From: Chitinophaga jiangningensis
Lineage (GTDB): Bacteria; Bacteroidota; Bacteroidia; Chitinophagales; Chitinophagaceae
DNA: 64,000 bases
Assembly (NCBI RefSeq): GCF_900142605.1
Contig: NZ_FRBL01000015.1
Span: 35,432-99,431 of the forward strand
Direction of reading: 5' to 3'
Each line of letters opens with the position of its first letter. Within the stretch, counting starts at the first letter, position 1. The notes under the pieces are model-generated. The model saw nothing but the letters and a program-made list of their open reading frames with translations, was not told where the DNA came from and did no database searches. Positions 42,020 to 52,100 of this stretch are shown here, in pieces. Both the position numbers and the translations under genes were made by a program.

Positions 42020-43087
42020 TTAAGCGTTTCTGTTGATACAGTTAAGATCCTGGAACGCTTCTTCCAGACGCTTAACAAAGGTTTCTTCACCTTTACGCAG
42101 CCAAACGCGTGGATCGTAGTATTTTTTATTTGGTTTATCCGCACCCTCAGGGTTACCCAGCTGTGCCTGCAGATATTCTTTTTTCGCTTCGTAGTAGTCG
42201 TGGATACCTTCCCAGAATGCCCACTGCATATCGGTATCGATGTTCATTTTGATCACACCGTAACCCAGCGCTTCTGCAATCTGGTGTTTTGGAGAGCCGC
42301 TACCACCATGGAATACATAGTATACTGGTTTAGCTTTGGTGCCGAATTTCTGCTGGATGTACTCCTGGCTGTTGTGCAGGATCACCGGACGCAGTTCTAC
42401 GTTACCCGGGCTGTAAACGCCATGTACGTTACCGAAAGCAGCAGCCACCGTAAAGCGGTTACCTACTTTTGACAGTACTTCGTAAGCATGCGCTACATCT
42501 TCAGGCTGGGTATACAGCTTGGAGTTTTCTACGTCAGAGTTGTCTACACCATCTTCTTCACCACCGGTAACACCCAGCTCGATTTCGATGGACATACCCA
42601 GTGGGGCCATTCTCTGATAATATTTGTGAGAGATCTCGATGTTTTCTTCCAGCGGCTCCTCAGACAGATCCAGCATGTGGGAGCTGTACAGTGGCTGACC
42701 GGTTTGTTTGAAGAATTGTTCACCCGCATCCAGCAAACCATCGATCCATGGCAGCCATTTTTTAGCAGCATGGTCAGTATGCAGTACTACAGGAACACCA
42801 TAATATTTAGCTACCTCATGTACGTGTTTTGCGCCGGAAATACCACCTGCAATGTTTGCCTGCAGTTTATCATTTGGCATTCCTTTACCGGCAAAGAATT
42901 GAGCACCGCCATTGGAAAACTGTATAATCACCGGTGAATTCACCTTTGCAGCAGTTTCCAATACTGCGTTTACGGAGTTTGTTCCTACTACGTTCACTGC
43001 AGGCATCGCCCATCCGTTGTCCTTGGCATCATTATACAGCGCATCCAGCTCTTCGCCGAATAATACGCCAGCTCTGTATTTTCCCAT
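42020..43087 (-). CDS. fbaA: Class II fructose-bisphosphate aldolase
   Basis: 355 residues. Zn-dependent aldolase of glycolysis and gluconeogenesis. Visible: VVLHTDHAAKK (zinc ligand His and catalytic Asp region), EIELGVTGGEEDGVDNS, VHGVYSPGNVELRP, and YYVFHGGSGSP (second His ligand loop). Size and motif layout match the E. coli/yeast type. ATG 43087. A TATATTTG promoter box lies about 32 bp upstream, and its own terminator follows, so it is monocistronic. Confidence 0.95.
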   Translation of the reverse strand: MGKYRAGVLFGEELDALYNDAKDNGWAMPAVNVVGTNSVNAVLETAAKVNSPVIIQFSNGGAQFFAGKGMPNDKLQANIAGGISGAKHVHEVAKYYGVPVVLHTDHAAKKWLPWIDGLLDAGEQFFKQTGQPLYSSHMLDLSEEPLEENIEISHKYYQRMAPLGMSIEIELGVTGGEEDGVDNSDVENSKLYTQPEDVAHAYEVLSKVGNRFTVAAAFGNVHGVYSPGNVELRPVILHNSQEYIQQKFGTKAKPVYYVFHGGSGSPKHQIAEALGYGVIKMNIDTDMQWAFWEGIHDYYEAKKEYLQAQLGNPEGADKPNKKYYDPRVWLRKGEETFVKRLEEAFQDLNCINRNA

Positions 43088-43118
43088 ACTCTAAAATGTA
43101 TTTGATTTTTTAGGAAAG

Positions 43119-43126
43119 CAAATATA
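43119..43126 (-). promoter_or_regulatory. -7 box for fbaA
   Basis: TATATTTG on the minus strand matches TAnnTTTG; it is 32 bp upstream of the aldolase ATG at 43087. Confidence 0.5.
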
Positions 43127-43221
43127 AGGAGTTAAACAGAAGATTTATAATGGAAAAAGATTTTGCCTCCTCCTTTAATATGTCAGCGGATAATTGTAAT
43201 TTTTACCCCGAATTACACTTC

Positions 43222-44037
43222 ATGAAATATCTCAACATCCTTATATTCACTATCCTTATCACGCTCACAGGTATGGGCAGCGCTGCTGCACAGGCTTCCA
43301 CGGAGCCCGTTACCTACTTCCGGTCGTTCGACAGTACCCGCATCCACTATACCGTTGCCGGTAAAGGCGAACCCGTGATATTACTGCATGGTTTCATCCT
43401 CAATGGCGACTCCTGGCGTAAAGCCCCCCTGTACGATTCCCTGCTCAAAGCGGGATACATGGTGGTAACACTCGATATGCGGGGAAACGGACTCTCGGAT
43501 AAACCACACGATTCCGCCGCCTACGCCAACGATGCAGAGGCCAGGGATGTAATGGCACTGGCCACTTACCTGAATCTGTTAAGTTATAAAGTTGTGGGTT
43601 ATTCCCGCGGCGCCATTATTGTTTCCCGCCTGCTGCTGCTCGACGATCGCATTAAATGCGGCGTGATGGGCGGTATGGGCACAGGTTTTACTGATCCGCA
43701 ATGGCCACGCCGTAAAATGTTTTACCGCGCCCTCGCCGGGGATAATATACCGGAACTGGCCACCATGGTAAAAAGCGTACAGGCAGCAGGGTTAGACCAG
43801 CAGGCCCTGGCACTTATGCAAAAAGAACAACCCGCCACCTCTCCGGCAGAACTGGGGAAAATTACGCAGGCAGTATTGGTGATAGGAGGGGATAAAGACC
43901 CGGACAACGATACCGGCGGTGCACTCGCCGCTATGATGCCCGTTGGTATGCATGCTACCGTAGAAGGGGACCACGGAAGCACGGTTCGTACAGCCCACTT
44001 CGCCAGCTGGGTGGTAGACTTTCTGAACAATCACTAA
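43222..44037 (+). CDS. Secreted alpha/beta hydrolase
   Basis: 271 residues from ATG 43222 (MKYLNILIFTILI), with a signal peptide ending AAAQA. Canonical fold: oxyanion loop LLHGFILNGDSW, nucleophile Ser in GYSRGA (about 144-149), acid in GGDKDPDNDT, His in EGDHGSTV near the end. Substrate class (ester, epoxide or lactone) cannot be told from this. An earlier in-frame ATG at 43150 lacks an export signal. Convergent with the Rieske gene, one base between stops. Confidence 0.88.
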   Translation: MKYLNILIFTILITLTGMGSAAAQASTEPVTYFRSFDSTRIHYTVAGKGEPVILLHGFILNGDSWRKAPLYDSLLKAGYMVVTLDMRGNGLSDKPHDSAAYANDAEARDVMALATYLNLLSYKVVGYSRGAIIVSRLLLLDDRIKCGVMGGMGTGFTDPQWPRRKMFYRALAGDNIPELATMVKSVQAAGLDQQALALMQKEQPATSPAELGKITQAVLVIGGDKDPDNDTGGALAAMMPVGMHATVEGDHGSTVRTAHFASWVVDFLNNH

Positions 44038-44038
44038 A

Positions 44039-44482
44039 TCAACTCACCGTCAGGATATTGCCGCTCACCGTTACAGTGTAGCGTGTCAGCGGATTTGCAG
44101 CAGGACCGGTATTTACCGCTCCGCTGGTAGCATACCTGCTGCCATGGCCGCAAGGCGCATTACATTCAATTAATCCGGAAGTTTTGTTGTAAGCAGAAAC
44201 TGTGCATCCCTGGTGGGTACAGATGCTGGACAAAGCGGCGAAATCCGCTGATGTGTTGCCACTACCAGTGCGGATCAGGATTACACCTCCTGAAATCTTA
44301 GCATCGCCTACCGCCATCAGCTCATTGTTAAGATTGACCGATAATCGGGCATTACCACCACCTGGAGGAGCGGGGTTTGGATTGGGATTGTCTGATCCGC
44401 CACCACCACAGGCAGCCAATCCCGCTGTACAGGCCAGTGCCAGCGTAATTCCAAGGTTTGCAACAAAGTCGCGTCTTTCCAT
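44039..44482 (-). CDS. Rieske-type iron-sulfur protein, exported
   Basis: 147 residues. MERRDFVANLGITLALACTA is a signal segment; AACGGGG looks like a lipobox followed by a Gly/Asn/Pro-rich linker. The Rieske domain has SICTHQGCTV as the first ligand motif, but the second reads CNAPCGHGSRY in place of the usual CPCHGS, that is C-x-H rather than C-x-x-H spacing (see findings). The ending TGPAANPLTRYTV is typical of the fold. Partner is unknown. ATG 44482. Downstream on the same strand from the BtuF-like gene (82 bp gap). Confidence 0.85.
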   Translation of the reverse strand: MERRDFVANLGITLALACTAGLAACGGGGSDNPNPNPAPPGGGNARLSVNLNNELMAVGDAKISGGVILIRTGSGNTSADFAALSSICTHQGCTVSAYNKTSGLIECNAPCGHGSRYATSGAVNTGPAANPLTRYTVTVSGNILTVS

Positions 44483-44564
44483 AATAATAGATTTAGCAAT
44501 GAAACAGTTTGTATATATGCTGTTTACGTTGCGATTTATTATTAGGTTGCCCGACTAAAATTAT

Positions 44565-45359
44565 TTATTGAAATCCTGCTTCCCGTAAGGAGGCAATAAG
44601 CCCGGAAAAATAAGCTGGGGCGCCTTTCAGGCGGCTTCCATACCAGGAAAAATATTCTCCGTCCACCAGTTGAATCCTGGCAGCCGGTATCAATTCCTGT
44701 AATTCAGCGATGTGCTTTTCTTTGAAAGGATAAGGCTCAGAGGATAAGAAAATCAGCTCACAATCAGTTGTAGCAAGTTGTTTTAGGGAGATGTCAGGGT
44801 ACCTGGGCACATGGCCGTATACATTAGTAAGTCCGCAGCGCTGCAGCATCTGGTGTATGAAGGTATCATTACCTGCTACCATCCAGGGTTCCCGCCAGAT
44901 AAAATAAGCGGTACGAACACCGCTCAGCGGCTGTAGTGCGGCAAAATCCTGTTCGATTTCAGCAATCATCGCCGCGGCTTTTGCGGAACGCTGCGTCAGT
45001 GCACCCACGCCGGCAATCATGCCCAGCGCGTCTTCCAGGCTATGTATATCACTCACCCACACCGGGAATTCTTTCATCAGCGCTTCAATATCTGCCCGGG
45101 TGTTTTCTTCTTTATTGGCGATAATTAAATCGGGTTGCAAGGCACGTACCTGATCCAGGTGTACGTTTTTAGTCCCGCCTACGCGGGTTTTGCTGCGAAA
45201 CCATTCCGCCGGATGCACACAAAATTTGGTGATACCTACCACGCGCTCGTCTAAACCGAGGCTGTGCAGCAACTCCGTTTGTGAAGGCACCAGCGACACA
45301 ATGCGCGCCGGTGCCTTATCCAGTATAATCGTTCGGTGTAACTGATCTGTAAATTCCAT
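44565..45359 (-). CDS. BtuF-like substrate-binding protein without signal peptide
   Basis: 264 residues. Helical-backbone metal/corrinoid receptor fold: RIVSLVPSQTELLHSLGLDE, VVGITKFCVHPAEW, VGGTKNVHLDQVRALQPDLI, and IFLSSEPYPFKEKHI. These proteins normally bind cobalamin or Fe-siderophore outside the cytoplasm for an ABC importer, yet here the sequence starts directly with the domain (MEFTDQLHRTI) and no signal peptide is seen. ATG 45359, two bases after the stop of the CBS gene, so cotranscription is likely. No permease is nearby. Confidence 0.87.
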   Translation of the reverse strand: MEFTDQLHRTIILDKAPARIVSLVPSQTELLHSLGLDERVVGITKFCVHPAEWFRSKTRVGGTKNVHLDQVRALQPDLIIANKEENTRADIEALMKEFPVWVSDIHSLEDALGMIAGVGALTQRSAKAAAMIAEIEQDFAALQPLSGVRTAYFIWREPWMVAGNDTFIHQMLQRCGLTNVYGHVPRYPDISLKQLATTDCELIFLSSEPYPFKEKHIAELQELIPAARIQLVDGEYFSWYGSRLKGAPAYFSGLIASLREAGFQ

Positions 45360-45361
45360 GA

Positions 45362-46720
45362 CTATCTTCCCAATGCCTGTATAATATCATACTTGGTGAT
45401 GATATGGTAATCGCCGCTTTCATCTTTGGTAAGCACGGCGCCATTCTCCTTATTGATGTACATGGAGAGCTTTTCTATGGGCGTATTTTCGTTTACAATT
45501 GGGAAAGGCGCCTGCATCACCTGCTTTACAGTGGCGTCTTTTAGGTTGGCATCATCAATCAGCCGGTTAAAGAGGCCGTTTTCAGATACGGATCCAATCA
45601 TCTCTGCACCCTGTAATACCGGCAGGTGTTCAATATCAAATTTGCGCATTTTTGCAATCACTTCACTTACTTTGTCATCCGGTGAAATACTTACCAGTGG
45701 CTGGTTACGGCGGGAGCTAACTACGTCCTTCACGGTTTTTACATCCAGGAAGCCGCGTTCCATCATCCATTGGTCGTTGTATACTTTACCTACGTAACGG
45801 CTTCCATGATCATGGAAAATTACTACCACTACGTCAGTGGGTTTGAGGTGTTCCTTTAACTGGATAAGCCCTGCCATGGCTGATCCTGCGGAGTAACCCA
45901 CAAAAATGCCTTCTTCTTTGGTGATACGGCGGGCCATCACCGCACCGTCTTTATCCGTTACTTTTACAAAGCGGTCGATCACGTCCATGTCGTAGTTCTG
46001 TGGCACAAAGTCTTCCCCGATACCCTCCGTGATATAAGGATATACCTCACTCATGTCTATTTCCCCTGTTTCAAAGTACTTTTTCAGCAGGGAACCATAA
46101 CTATCGATCGCCCATACCTGGATATCCGGATTTTTCTCCTTCAGGAATTTTCCCGTACCGGTAATAGTACCCCCGGTGCCTGTGGCTACGATCAGATGGG
46201 TGATTTTACCATCGGTTTGTTCCCATATTTCCGGACCGGTTTGCTCATAGTGTGCATCCCGGTTGGCCAGGTTGTCATACTGGTTTACGTAAAACGAGTT
46301 CGGTATTTCCTGCGACAGGCGCCTGGACACAGAATAATAGGAGCGGGGATCTTCCGGCTCCACATTGGTAGGGCAAACAATTACTTCAGCACCTACGGCC
46401 TTGAGGATGTCCACCTTTTCTTTGGACTGCTTGTCGGTAGTAGTGAAAATACATTTGTAGCCTTTTATTACCGCGGCCAGGGCCAGGCCCATACCGGTGT
46501 TGCCGCTGGTGCCTTCAATGATGGTGCCGCCGGGTTTCAGCAGGCCTTTTTGCTCCGCTACCTCTACCATTTTCACGGCCATTCGATCTTTGATAGAGTT
46601 ACCAGGGTTAAAAAATTCTACTTTGGCAAAAACCGGGCATGGCAGCGTGGCAGACACGCGATGTAATTTTACTAGCGGAGTATGTCCAATCGTTTCGAGG
46701 ATGTTTTCACAATATTTCAT
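45362..46720 (-). CDS. Cystathionine beta-synthase-type enzyme with CBS domains
   Basis: 452 residues. The PLP-dependent Trp-synthase-beta fold occupies 1-320: PLP Lys in NPGNSIKDRMAVKMV (about 41-50), EGTSGNTGMGLALAAV phosphate loop, GTGGTITGTGKFLKEKNPD. Two CBS domains follow at about 335-450 (SISPDDKVSEVIAKM, VNENTPIEKLSMYI). This layout is that of cystathionine beta-synthase, but cysteine-synthase function is also known for such proteins in bacteria, so the reaction is unsettled. ATG 46720, divergent from bioD (80 bp). The BtuF-like gene is 2 bp downstream. Confidence 0.92.
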   Translation of the reverse strand: MKYCENILETIGHTPLVKLHRVSATLPCPVFAKVEFFNPGNSIKDRMAVKMVEVAEQKGLLKPGGTIIEGTSGNTGMGLALAAVIKGYKCIFTTTDKQSKEKVDILKAVGAEVIVCPTNVEPEDPRSYYSVSRRLSQEIPNSFYVNQYDNLANRDAHYEQTGPEIWEQTDGKITHLIVATGTGGTITGTGKFLKEKNPDIQVWAIDSYGSLLKKYFETGEIDMSEVYPYITEGIGEDFVPQNYDMDVIDRFVKVTDKDGAVMARRITKEEGIFVGYSAGSAMAGLIQLKEHLKPTDVVVVIFHDHGSRYVGKVYNDQWMMERGFLDVKTVKDVVSSRRNQPLVSISPDDKVSEVIAKMRKFDIEHLPVLQGAEMIGSVSENGLFNRLIDDANLKDATVKQVMQAPFPIVNENTPIEKLSMYINKENGAVLTKDESGDYHIITKYDIIQALGR

Positions 46721-46787
46721 ATTCTTGGAGGTTGTACTTTACTAAGATAGGTTTTTTTGCCTTTCTCCCCGCATGCCTGATAAACCC

Positions 46788-46795
46788 TATCTTTG
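46788..46795 (+). promoter_or_regulatory. -7 box for bioD
   Basis: TATCTTTG at 46788-46795 lies five bases before the bioD ATG (46801). If used, transcription would begin at or next to the ATG, giving a leaderless message. Confidence 0.5.
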
Positions 46796-46800
46796 CCCGG

Positions 46801-47439
46801 ATGAACAAACGAATTTTTATCACCGGTACCGGCACAGGGGTCGGCAAAACAGTGACCGCCGCCTGTGTAACGGAAGCATTGCAGGCCGACTACTGGAAAC
46901 CGGTGCAGACAGGACTTTCCGAAGGTACCGATACCAATACGATATTATCACTGATCAGCAATACCACCACTATCTGTCATCCCGAGGTGTATGCCCTGGA
47001 GGCCCCTGAATCCCCTCATCTGGCCGCCCGTATGCAGCAGCAATCGATTGAGGTGGACCGCATCCTGGCCAGGCTGGAAGCATTTGATCCTTCCCGGCAG
47101 CTGGTAATTGAAGGAGCGGGTGGGCTGATGGTCCCCGTTAATGAAGAAGTGTTTACCCTGGAAATGATCTCCCGGATGCAGGCACGTGTCATTATTGCCG
47201 CTCAAAACTACCTTGGCAGTATCAATCATGCCATGCTTACCGCCCGCCTGCTGCAACATACAGGCGTTCCCGTTATAGGCTGGATCTTCGGCGGGGACTG
47301 GCATTCCAACGAAGAAGATATTATCAGATGGTCCGGCATCCCCCGGATAGGCCGGATTCCGCAGGCAACAACTGTCGGAAAGGCATTTATACAGGAGCAG
47401 GCACAATTGTTGTCGCCCTCGTTACACCAACTGTTATAA
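46801..47439 (+). CDS. bioD: Dethiobiotin synthetase
   Basis: 212 residues from ATG 46801 (MNKRIFITGTGTGVGKT); the open frame continues upstream to 46639 but that part overlaps the divergent gene. The GTGTGVGKT phosphate-binding loop and WKPVQTGL, plus VIEGAGGLMVPVN, identify BioD, which closes the ureido ring of biotin from DAPA, CO2 and ATP. The rest of the biotin genes are not in the window. The stop overlaps the start of the next gene by one base (TAATG). Confidence 0.95.
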   Translation: MNKRIFITGTGTGVGKTVTAACVTEALQADYWKPVQTGLSEGTDTNTILSLISNTTTICHPEVYALEAPESPHLAARMQQQSIEVDRILARLEAFDPSRQLVIEGAGGLMVPVNEEVFTLEMISRMQARVIIAAQNYLGSINHAMLTARLLQHTGVPVIGWIFGGDWHSNEEDIIRWSGIPRIGRIPQATTVGKAFIQEQAQLLSPSLHQLL

Positions 47440-48023
47440 TGACAACTAAAAAGGATATACGAAAACATTTTCTGGAACAGCGGCTAAACCTGGACGAGTC
47501 TGCCGCTGCCCGGCTGAATGCGGCTTTGCTGGAACAGGTGCTGCGCATTGACTTTTCACCGTACAGGTACGCACATGTCTTTCTCCCCATACTGGAAAAG
47601 AAGGAAGCAGATACCTGGCCTGTTATTGATGCCCTCAAAGTCCGGTATCCGCAGTTGAACTGGGTGTTGTCGCGTTCCGATATGCAGGCAGGCACCATGG
47701 AGCACCTGCTGTGGACGCCCGCTACCACGCTCGCGCAGAACAAATTTGGCATTACGGAGCCACAAAACGGCGAGGCCGTTGATCTCTCCCTGATTGATGT
47801 AGTATTTGTACCCATGCTGGCCTTTGATACCAGCGGGCACCGGGTAGGCTATGGTAAAGGGATGTACGACCGCTTTCTGAAACAATGCCGGCCGGATGTG
47901 CAAACCATCGGCCTGTCGCTGTTTGAGCCGATTGCAGCCATCCCCGAAACAGATGCTTTTGATGTACCCCTGCGTATCGTGGTAACCCCTGAGAAGATTT
48001 ATCATTTTAATAACGAAGACTAA
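47439..48023 (+). CDS. 5-formyltetrahydrofolate cyclo-ligase
   Basis: 194 residues from ATG 47439 (MTTKKDIRKHFLEQR), overlapping the bioD stop. Family motifs: MEHLLWTPATTLAQNKFGI, and VGYGKGMYDRFLKQ, the ATP/substrate loop. It converts 5-formyl-THF back to methenyl-THF. It is coupled to bioD by the TAATG overlap and is 10 bp before lpxK. Same pathway logic as neighbours is not evident; this looks like a general housekeeping operon. Confidence 0.93.
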   Translation: MTTKKDIRKHFLEQRLNLDESAAARLNAALLEQVLRIDFSPYRYAHVFLPILEKKEADTWPVIDALKVRYPQLNWVLSRSDMQAGTMEHLLWTPATTLAQNKFGITEPQNGEAVDLSLIDVVFVPMLAFDTSGHRVGYGKGMYDRFLKQCRPDVQTIGLSLFEPIAAIPETDAFDVPLRIVVTPEKIYHFNNED

Positions 48024-48033
48024 ACATACTAAC

Positions 48034-49104
48034 GTGCTGAAATATTTGTCCGTACTGCTTTACCCGTTTTCGCTGCTATATGGCCTGGTGATGTGGGTGC
48101 GTAATAAACTCTACGACAGGGGAATGCTGACCGCGGTGGAGTTTGACATTCCTACCATTGCCGCCGGCAACCTCTCCGTGGGTGGTACCGGCAAAACCCC
48201 GCATGTGGAATACCTCATACGCCTGTTGAAGCAGCATTACCAGGTAGCTACTCTTAGCAGGGGCTATAACCGCCGTACCAGCGGATATATCCTGGCAGAT
48301 GCCACCACCACCGCATCTGAAATAGGAGATGAGCCCATGCAGTTCCATCAGAAATATCCGGATATTCATGTGGCAGTAGGGGAAGAGCGGATGCTGGCCA
48401 TCCCGCAGTTGCTGATGGAAGAACCGGATACCCAGGTGGTATTGTTGGATGATGCATTTCAGCACCGGAGTATAAAACCTGGCATGAATATTCTTATCAC
48501 AGAATACAGCCGCAGGTTTACGAAGGACCATGTGGTACCATTTGGGAGGTTAAGAGAGGGAAGAAACGGCTACCACCGGGCAAATTGCATCATCGTTTCC
48601 AAATGTCCGCCTGACTTATCAAGGGAAGAGAAGGCTGCTATTGAAAAAGAAATTGCACCATTGCCGCATCAGCAGGTGTTTTTTACTACCTTGCAATACG
48701 GAGCCATGTACGATCTGATTACCCACGAACCAGTAAGCAGCTCTCCCGATACGACCGTGCTGCTGGCATGTGGCATAGCACGGCCCGAACCACTTCTGGA
48801 GAAACTCAGGTCTTCCTTTAGTCAGGTTTACCTGCTGGCATTCCCGGATCATTACTATTACTCCGAAAAAGATATAGCCAAAATCATCCGGGAACGCGAT
48901 GGTTTATCAGGCAATAAAAAAATGGTAGTGACCACTGAAAAAGACGCAGTAAGGCTGCATCTGCTTCAAAAAAACCTGACAGAACAAAACATGCAAATGG
49001 CTGTTATGCCAGTTGAAATTGCATTCCTGTTCGATGGAGCAGAAAGATTTAATAATTTTATTTTTGATTATGTAGGAAGCTTTTATCCTACGGCCAATCA
49101 ATGA
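48034..49104 (+). CDS. lpxK: Tetraacyldisaccharide 4'-kinase
   Basis: 356 residues with a GTG start at 48034 (MLKYLSVLLYPFSLLYG). Phosphorylates the lipid A precursor at the inner membrane; an N-terminal membrane helix precedes the P-loop AAGNLSVGGTGKTPHVEYLI (about 43-62). VVLLDDAFQHRSIKPGMNIL follows as in LpxK. The presence confirms a Gram-negative with lipid A. Operon with fthC-type gene upstream (10 bp) and rnr downstream (16 bp). Confidence 0.95.
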   Translation: MLKYLSVLLYPFSLLYGLVMWVRNKLYDRGMLTAVEFDIPTIAAGNLSVGGTGKTPHVEYLIRLLKQHYQVATLSRGYNRRTSGYILADATTTASEIGDEPMQFHQKYPDIHVAVGEERMLAIPQLLMEEPDTQVVLLDDAFQHRSIKPGMNILITEYSRRFTKDHVVPFGRLREGRNGYHRANCIIVSKCPPDLSREEKAAIEKEIAPLPHQQVFFTTLQYGAMYDLITHEPVSSSPDTTVLLACGIARPEPLLEKLRSSFSQVYLLAFPDHYYYSEKDIAKIIRERDGLSGNKKMVVTTEKDAVRLHLLQKNLTEQNMQMAVMPVEIAFLFDGAERFNNFIFDYVGSFYPTANQ

Positions 49105-49120
49105 AGAACTACCCTGAAAC

Positions 49121-52100
49121 ATGAGTAAAAAGAAAAAAAATAAGAAAGGCGGAAATCATCACCACGGGGCCGGAGGCCCAAAGAAGACCTTTAAAGGTAT
49201 AGTGGAAGTAACCCGCTCAGGAATGGCCTTTGTAATTGTACAGGGCCTTGCACGTGATATCCTGGTAAAACAGAAAAACCTGAATACCGCCCTGGATGGC
49301 GATGAAGTACTGGTAGACGTATTAAAGCCCGGCAACCGCGATAGTCGTATGGAAGGGGTGATAACGGATATCCTTAAACGAAATAAAACTGAATTCACCG
49401 GCACATTGCAGGTAAGCAAGAATTTCGGCTTCCTGATACCTGAGAAAGGTATGTTTATGCCGGATATTTATATCCCGGCTAACTCCATTGGAGCGGCTAA
49501 AACCGGCGATAAAGCCGTTGTGAAAATAGTAGCCTGGGGTGAGCAGTCCCGCAAACCGGTAGGCGAAATCATCGAAATCCTGGATGCCAGCGATACCAAC
49601 GACCTGGCCATGAAGGAAATACTGATCGAAGCCGGCTTCCCGCTCAACTTCCCTAAAGAAGTGATGGAGGAACTGGCGCAGATTGATGAGACCATAACGG
49701 AAGAGGAAGTACGAAAACGTAAAGACGTGCGTAATATCCTCACCTTCACCATCGATCCGGTGGATGCCAAAGATTTTGATGATGCGATCTCCATCCGCCC
49801 GCTGAAAAACGGGTTATATGAGATCGGGGTGCATATTGCGGATGTGAGTCACTATGTGAAACCCGGCACCGAGCTGGATAAGGAAGCGGATAGAAGAGCC
49901 ACTTCCGTATACCTGCCGGACAGGGTATTGCCGATGCTGCCGGAGAAAATCTCCAATGAGTTGTGCTCCCTGCGTCCGCATGAGGATAAATTCACCTTCT
50001 CGGCCATCTTCCAGATGAACGAGCAGGGAGAGGTGAAGCAGCATTGGATTGGCCGTACGGTCATCCACTCTGATCATCGCTTCACGTATGAGGATGTGCA
50101 GGAAATAATTGAAAAGAAGGAAGGTAAATACCTGGATGAAATCCTGCTGCTGAATAAAATTGCCCAAACGCTGCGTGCAGCACGCTTTGCGCATGGTGCT
50201 ATCAATTTCAGTTCCCAGGAGGTACGCTTTAAACTGGACGAAACCGGTCAACCAATTGGTATCGTGATCAAGGAAAGCAAGGAAGCTCACCAGCTGATTG
50301 AAGAGCTGATGCTCCTGGCCAACCGTACAGTGGCAACTTATGTGTCCAAGATCCGGGTGAACAAGCAACCGGTTCCTTTCCCATACCGCGTGCACGATAC
50401 GCCGGATCCTGAAAAGCTGAAGGTATTCTCTTCCTTCGCAGGTAAATTTGGTTATAAATTCGACCTCAATACACCGGATACAATTGCACGTTCTTTCAAT
50501 GGGATGTTGCAGCGGGTGCAGGGCAAGCCGGAACAGCATGTGCTGGAAACCCTCGGTATCCGTACCATGGCCAAAGCCGTATATACAGTGGAAAACATCG
50601 GGCACTACGGCCTCGGATTTGAGGACTACTGCCACTTTACTTCCCCTATCCGCCGTTATCCGGATGTGGTGGTACACCGCGTAGTGCAGGAATGCCTGTC
50701 CAACAATGTGCACCCCGACAAGCAAATGGAAAAAGTATGCAAGCACAGTTCTGAGATGGAAAGAAAAGCCATGGAAGCGGAGCGTGCAGGTAATAAATAC
50801 AAGCAGGTAGAGTACATGCAGCAGTACATCGGTGAAACTTTTAAAGGGGTGATCAGCGGTGTGGCACATTTTGGTTTCTGGGTAGAAACCGTGGACACCA
50901 AGTGTGAAGGGCTCGTAAGCGTACATAACCTCAATAAGAAAGAAGACTTCGTTTTCAATGACGCAGAATATGCCCTGGTGGGATCGCTCACCGGTCGCCG
51001 GTTCCGCATTGGCCAGGAAGTGGAGATCCGGGTGATAGCCGCTAACCTGGCTAAGCGCCAGCTCGATTATGAACTGGAAGAAGAACTGCAACAAGGACAG
51101 CCGGCCGGTCGTGGTCAGCAGCCTAAACAGCAGTTCCAGCAGCAGCGCCAGCAACAACAACAACAACAGCAACAACGCCAGCAACAGCCCCAGGGGCCGG
51201 GCAAAAAGAAAAAGAAAAAGGACAAGCAGCGTTGGCCACAGGGACAGCCGCAGCCGCAAAGGCCTGCTGCTACCTGGGAAACGCCGGTCAAGTCCGACAT
51301 GCCACCAATCGACCTGCCGGAAATTTCGGCCAGTGTGGTAACACCTCCGGAAGTTCCTGCTATCTTGCAGCCTGATGTAACGCCTGCAGTAGTGCCTACG
51401 CCGGCTGAAGCGGCACCTGCCGCAGCAGCACAGCCTGCACCATTGACAGGAGTGGTTAAAACCAAGGCAGGAAAACCTGCTGCACAAAAAGGTGGTAAAC
51501 GCGCGCCGCTGAAGCAAAAGCCTGCGGTGATTGCCCCTGAAGTAGCTCCTGAAATTCCTGTGGTGGTAGCCCAGGCGCCGGTTGGAAAGCCTGCTGCGGC
51601 TAAGAAACCAGCAGCAAAGGCTCCTGTTGCAAAAGCAGCAGCTAAGACAGCAGCTAAGACAGCAGTTGCAGCACCACCTAAAAAGGCTACTGCTAAACCA
51701 GCTGCTCCTGCTAAGAAAGCGGCGGCTAAACCAGCGCCTAAAAAAGCGACAGTAGCAGCACCTGAAAAGAAAGTAGTGGTTAAATCACCTGCTAAAAAAG
51801 CATCAGTGAAAGCGCCTGCTAAGAAAGCAGCAGTAAAAGCTCCTGCTAATAAAACAGCAGTAAAAGCCCCTGCTAAGAAAACAGCAGTAAAAGCTCCTGC
51901 TAATAAAACAGCAGTAAAAGCCCCTGCTAAGAAAGCCGTGGTAAAAGCGCCTGCTAAGAAAGCAGCGGTAAAAGCACCTGCTAAGAAAGCAGCGGTAAAA
52001 GCGCCTGCTAAGAAAGCAGCGGTAAAAGCGCCTGCTAAGAAAGCAGCGGTAAAAGCGCCTGCTAAGAAAGCAGCGGTAAAAGCACCTGCTAAGAAAGCAG

